Assembly (NCBI RefSeq): GCF_008304605.1
Contig: NZ_PIJY01000005.1
Coordinates: forward strand, 1-55,645
Direction: 5' to 3'
DNA from: Oceanobacillus polygoni
GTDB lineage: Bacteria; Bacillota; Bacilli; Bacillales; Amphibacillaceae
DNA: 55,645 nucleotides
Position 1 is the stretch's first letter, and every line of letters starts with the position of its first letter. This document shows positions 52,312-55,645 of the stretch, one piece after another. The notes beneath the pieces were generated by a model. It did no database searches. It saw nothing but the letters and a program-made list of their open reading frames with translations, and had not been told where the DNA came from. A program made the position numbers and the translations under genes.

Positions 52312-52698
52312 ATGACTAAAAATGAAGTAGGTTCAGTTATCTTAAGAATTGTTTTAGGTATAACTTTTTTCATACACGGTTTGGATAAGTTTCAAGCTGG
52401 GATTGGCAATATAGCGGGCTATTTTGATAGTCTCGGAATTCCAGGATTCTTAGCATACATTGTTGCACTTATCGAATTAGTTGGTGGCATTGCTTTAATT
52501 CTTGGTATTGGTACGAAAATTATTTCTGCTTTAATCGCTATTATCATGCTAGGAGCTATCTTTACTGCAAAGCTTTCCTTAGGATTCCTCGATGGATATG
52601 AATTAGACACAGCACTGCTTGCTATTTCTATTTATCTAATTCTCGCAGACCGTACACCATTTTCGCTGGATCACCAAATAGCAGCAAAAAATAAATAA
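52312..52698 (+). CDS. DoxX family membrane protein
   Basis: 128 residues with four helices. ILRIVLGITFFIHGLDKFQAGIGNIAGYF and IELVGGIALILGIGTK are the DoxX signature. Members include CatD (YfiD), which is linked to quinone and thiol stress protection. ATG at 52312 follows AGGAGGTG. A palindromic operator overlaps its promoter. No CatE-like dioxygenase follows, so function is open. Confidence 0.85.
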   Translation: MTKNEVGSVILRIVLGITFFIHGLDKFQAGIGNIAGYFDSLGIPGFLAYIVALIELVGGIALILGIGTKIISALIAIIMLGAIFTAKLSLGFLDGYELDTALLAISIYLILADRTPFSLDHQIAAKNK

Positions 52699-52700
52699 CA

Positions 52701-52745
52701 AACAACGAGGTTATCTAAGCAAATTTCATGGAAAACCTCGTTGTT
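52701..52745 (+). terminator. Hairpin after the DoxX gene
   Basis: AACAACGAGGTT and AACCTCGTTGTT form a 12-bp perfect stem with a 21-base loop. T-run after it is weak. Confidence 0.6.
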
Positions 52746-52843
52746 ATTAACAATATAAATTTGCAATAAGGACGGTGCTGCCGATACCGTTTTCACATCT
52801 TACATCTTTTAGGAATAAGATGTGTTAAAAAAGGATGAGAAAA

Positions 52844-53464
52844 ATGCCTATCTCTCTCCCAACAGAGATACAAACACTTCAGATAAGCGATGAAGTGAAT
52901 AAGACTATTTATTATCCACGAGTTTTCCTTACGCATAATCAAGAGCTTGAGCAAGCAATCAACCGAAGCATTGTTCTAAAAACACAACAGCTAATTGACC
53001 AGCAAGTTGGAGATTCACCAACAACACTTGAAGAAATGCTAGGTTATTTTGAAATTAAAAATAATCAACGTGATGTTCTAAGCTTTACCTTTACGAATTA
53101 TGCTTACCGTTATCACGCTGCCCATGGTATGACCTTTATTAATTCCTTAACCTACGACCTTAAAAAGCAAAAGCCTTGTGAACTGAAAGATTTATTTAAA
53201 CCTGGCAGCAATTATGTCGAACGCCTCTCCCAATTAATTCAAGAACAGATTAAACAACGTGATATCCAATTAATTAATGAATTTAAGGAAATCGCTCCGA
53301 ACCAAGACTACTACATTGCAGACAAAACCCTTGTCATATATTTTCAGCTATATGATATTACCCCATATGTATTTGGTTTCCCAATGTTCCCAATCTCTGT
53401 TTATGACATTCAGGATATTATTGTTGAAGATGGTCCGCTTGGCAGAATGGCGGAGAATAATTAA
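52844..53464 (+). CDS. DUF3298-like protein
   Basis: 206 residues from ATG at 52844, 8 bases after AAGGA; an ATG at 52835 overlaps that site. YPRVFLTHNQELEQAINRSI, SFTFTNYAYRYHAAHGMTFINSLTYDL and CELKDLFKPGSNYVERLSQLIQEQI follow the DUF4163/DUF3298 pattern known from RsiV-like anti-sigma factors. Here there is no membrane helix or signal peptide and no sigma gene, so it is a stand-alone cytosolic or secreted form. Function unknown. Confidence 0.7.
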   Translation: MPISLPTEIQTLQISDEVNKTIYYPRVFLTHNQELEQAINRSIVLKTQQLIDQQVGDSPTTLEEMLGYFEIKNNQRDVLSFTFTNYAYRYHAAHGMTFINSLTYDLKKQKPCELKDLFKPGSNYVERLSQLIQEQIKQRDIQLINEFKEIAPNQDYYIADKTLVIYFQLYDITPYVFGFPMFPISVYDIQDIIVEDGPLGRMAENN

Positions 53465-53481
53465 TAGCAGACTAAAAAATA

Positions 53482-53514
53482 CCAGCTAGAAAAGTATGAT
53501 ACTTTTCTAGCTGG
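53482..53514. terminator. Bidirectional terminator
   Basis: CCAGCTAGAAAAGTA and TACTTTTCTAGCTGG form a 15-bp perfect stem with a 3-base loop between convergent genes. Confidence 0.75.
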
Positions 53515-53537
53515 CTCTAACTAAAATTGGGTCTCCA

Positions 53538-54728
53538 TTATTCTTCATTTTCTTGTTTTTTTTCAAATAAAACCTCTGGAATCACTTCAAATCCTTCAAT
53601 GACCGTGTTTTCTTCTACTTCAATCATTAAGCTGAGCTTGCCGTCGAATTGGATTTGACGGACATACCTTAAATCTTGTGGACTAATCGAAATATCCGCT
53701 ATTTTCGTCTTAATTTTAATTGACTTTGAATTATACTTCGGCATGATACTGCTCGCTTTTAATTCATAGGATTCATCATCAATCACTCGTTTAAAAGCTG
53801 TTTCGACCTTTTCTGTATCAATATCTTCTATCCCACTGTTTTTCAGAACCTTCTCTACATCCTTATAATCTAGTTTTGGCACGTCCTCTTCTTCGTTTTC
53901 CTCTACGGCTCTATGGATTTCCTCATATACATTTGAAAGCGTTGCTGTATCGATTTGATCGCCTACAACCTTTTTCACAATTTCCTCAAAGACAATTTTA
54001 TCCTCCCCGGCAGTCATAGCCTCTTCCGCATTTAATACTTCTTCAATAAAATGATAGTTTAATTCGTTTGCTTTCCCAGCTGAATAGAGAATATAATTTA
54101 CATCTGCCGCATTGTCCGTAAAACAAGGGAATAAAAATCCGGATATCGGTGCGTTTAAATTAATAATTGGGTCCACAACAAAGTTATATTTAAATTCCTT
54201 TTCCACATAATCAAACAGTAATTCCTTTTTCGGATCTAGTGTCTTATTCATACTGCATAGGATAAAGGGATGGGAGTAAACGGTGTTTTTCTCACTTTCT
54301 TCGCCTTCTTCACTTTGGCGCTTCATCGGTTTTCTATATTCTCCACGAATAAACGTAACGACAATATCCATTTCATATTGCTTATCCTTTAGCATTTTCT
54401 CAACAAGCTTGAGCATTTGTTCCTTCCAGTCCTCTGTATCTGGACTAAGCAGACCTTGATGCAGAATAAGCTGACTGCTATTCTCCACATCTCGCTGGAA
54501 TTTTAGTTCAAATACTTTCTCATCCAATTGGCCAGATAATACTTTTTTAAAATTAGCCATAAATAATTCCTGCTGTTCAACTTCGAGCATCTCAAATGGT
54601 GTACTTTGATGATGGTAAATATCACTCGATTCTTTCATGATATATACATTAAAGATTTCATTAAGTTTTAATAAATCATTATTCACTTTGAATTGCTTTC
54701 GAATATTTGCTATATCTTTTTTATTCAA
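53538..54728 (-). CDS. DUF4317 family protein
   Basis: 396 residues, starting MNKKDIANIRKQFKVNNDLLKLNEIFNVYIM and containing YIMKESSDIYHHQSTPFEMLEVEQQELF, as in the DUF4317 family of Bacillota. The C-terminal half is rich in Glu and Asp. No membrane helix and no catalytic motif could be recognised. The ATG at 54728 is the only reasonable start; the ribosome binding site is weak. Function unknown. Confidence 0.75.
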   Translation of the reverse strand: MNKKDIANIRKQFKVNNDLLKLNEIFNVYIMKESSDIYHHQSTPFEMLEVEQQELFMANFKKVLSGQLDEKVFELKFQRDVENSSQLILHQGLLSPDTEDWKEQMLKLVEKMLKDKQYEMDIVVTFIRGEYRKPMKRQSEEGEESEKNTVYSHPFILCSMNKTLDPKKELLFDYVEKEFKYNFVVDPIINLNAPISGFLFPCFTDNAADVNYILYSAGKANELNYHFIEEVLNAEEAMTAGEDKIVFEEIVKKVVGDQIDTATLSNVYEEIHRAVEENEEEDVPKLDYKDVEKVLKNSGIEDIDTEKVETAFKRVIDDESYELKASSIMPKYNSKSIKIKTKIADISISPQDLRYVRQIQFDGKLSLMIEVEENTVIEGFEVIPEVLFEKKQENEE

Positions 54729-54768
54729 TCTCGTTCCACTCCTAAGTTAATGATCGCTATCTTTCATT

Positions 54769-54856
54769 AGAAATTATGTCAAAATAAAAGTGGAGAGTAA
54801 ATCCTAAATCTTGATTTACTCTCCATTTTCTTTATTCATTTTAACACATAATTTCT
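54769..54856. repeat. Long imperfect palindrome (possible MITE remnant)
   Basis: Outer arms AGAAATTATGT/ACATAATTTCT (54769-54779 and 54846-54856) and inner arms TGGAGAGTAAATC/GATTTACTCTCCA (54791-54803 and 54813-54825). The inner stem is followed by T-rich sequence on both strands and could terminate. The other bases of 54857-55155 hold only a hairpin at about 55028-55061 around the CCCCTTT/AAAGGG arms. Confidence 0.55.
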
Positions 54857-55155
54857 TTATTTTGTCATTAACCAAAATTAGATCTTTCAACAATTAATAG
54901 GAGCAGAAATACTTGTTCACTAGGATTAGCCTGAAGCCTGACCTGGTGTAAAAAGCATTTTAAGAAACACTTTTTCGAGATCTGTCAGTTACTGCAAAAA
55001 ACTCTGTTCTATTCTAAGGTCATTCTCTCACCCCCTTTCTTATCAACTAAAAGGGAGTGAGCCACCACCCACGAAAGCCTTATGCACATAAACTTATTAT
55101 CTATATAGATGATAAAATAAACACTTATAGTACAAGCCTAAAAGGACTGATACAA

Positions 55156-55359
55156 ATGAATAAACCAACTTTTCCGCTTACAGATGTTTTTACTGCTAGT
55201 ACAGCTTCAAAGGAATTTGGAATCCCTTATAGCACTATAAAAGATGACTTAAACAGAAACAATAAATTTAATGACCAAATAAAGCGCGGTCTAGTAAAAA
55301 AAGAAGGTCGTGTATGGCTTATTACAAGACAAGCTATAAAAGAAGTTTACAAAAAATAA
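55156..55359 (+). CDS. Small helix-turn-helix protein
   Basis: 67 residues from ATG at 55156, 9 bases after AAAGGA; a GTG at 55057 is possible but poorly placed. The segment FTASTASKEFGIPYSTIKDDLNRNNKF is a helix-turn-helix pattern, and the tail GRVWLITRQAIKEVYKK resembles excisionase-like DNA-binding domains. Target unknown. It could be a mobile-element-type regulator, but nothing else of that kind is seen here. Confidence 0.6.
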   Translation: MNKPTFPLTDVFTASTASKEFGIPYSTIKDDLNRNNKFNDQIKRGLVKKEGRVWLITRQAIKEVYKK

Positions 55360-55533
55360 AAGCAGGATATATTTTTCCTACTTAAGCAAAAAGTAATAAC
55401 TTAAATTGTTGTCAATACTCTTTAAGGGAGTGTAAGTTGGAATTGTAACTCGAGCTTTAATACTAAAACTAGCCTCTTTATCCAAACCTCAAAATCTGAC
55501 AACTAAGTAGAATTTAAATTGGAGGAAAAAACT

Positions 55534-55645
55534 TTGGAAGAAGTTAATATTGGTTTACTGACGATCAAAGTCATCGTTGGTTTTGCCACTTTATTTCTTA
55601 TCATTATCATAACAGGCAGAACATCCATCTATCAGTTAACCCCGT
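55534..55645 (+). CDS. DUF421 membrane protein, N-terminal fragment (cut by window end)
   Basis: TTG at 55534, 8 bases after GGAGG. Thirty-seven codons are visible. A hydrophobic helix (KVIVGFATLFLIIIITGRTS) followed by IYQLTP is the typical start of DUF421 (YetF/YrbG-like) proteins. The remainder lies outside the window. Confidence 0.7.
   Translation, partial: MEEVNIGLLTIKVIVGFATLFLIIIITGRTSIYQLTP

Overview
The window comes from a low-GC, endospore-forming Bacillota, most likely a Bacillaceae member of the Oceanobacillus/Virgibacillus type. Reasons are the guaA-yebA-yeaD-yeaC block, a gerABC germinant-receptor operon, a SigW-controlled pspA-ydjGHI operon, a Bacillus-type Fnr with a C-terminal cysteine cluster, and AGGAGG ribosome binding sites with frequent GTG/TTG starts. 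There are no rRNA, tRNA, CRISPR or complete insertion-sequence features. All positions were read by eye.

Left part (1-22 kb): guaA sits behind a guanine riboswitch and terminator. It is followed by the MoxR/DUF58/transglutaminase trio, an amidase, a GltB-like FMN protein and a spore germination operon (gerA, gerB, gerC and a 53-residue fourth gene). After these come an NAD(P)H-dependent flavoprotein, a holin-like protein, a two-domain AbrB-type protein, a DUF2071 protein, the envelope-stress operon pspA-ydjG-ydjH-ydjI behind a near-perfect SigW promoter, and ctaB.

Middle part (22-45 kb) is an anaerobic nitrate-respiration region. It holds moaC, a molybdate-type regulator, modAB (no modC), moaB-mobA, fnr, a moaA-moeB-moeA-moaE-moaD-mobB operon and narGHJI with two extra genes (a heme-b membrane protein and a TPR protein). 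A NarK transporter fused to a C-terminal PAS domain, a radical SAM/SPASM enzyme, a DUF2249 protein, a CuA-type lipoprotein and a second Crp/Fnr regulator complete it. Perfect or near-perfect TGTGA-N6-TCACA/T palindromes lie upstream of modA, narG, narK, the radical SAM gene, the CuA/crp pair and the heme-copper operon, several of them about 41.5 bp before a plausible start point. This suggests one Fnr/Crp regulon. A 51-bp tandem array of stem-loops separates narH from narJ.

Right part (46-55.6 kb): a metallophosphoesterase, a SCO/CuA assembly pair and a three-subunit heme-copper operon (subunit IIa, CuA subunit II, subunit I). The operon resembles ba3 oxidase, but subunit I has Asn at the position of the active-site cross-linked tyrosine. 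I read it as a candidate CuA-type nitric oxide reductase. Small housekeeping or unknown genes follow (GNAT, DinB, DoxX, DUF3298-like, DUF4317, a small HTH protein and the start of a DUF421 gene). The central idea is a nitrate-reduction unit (uptake, molybdenum cofactor, Nar enzyme, oxygen-sensing regulator) placed next to a possible NO-reducing enzyme.
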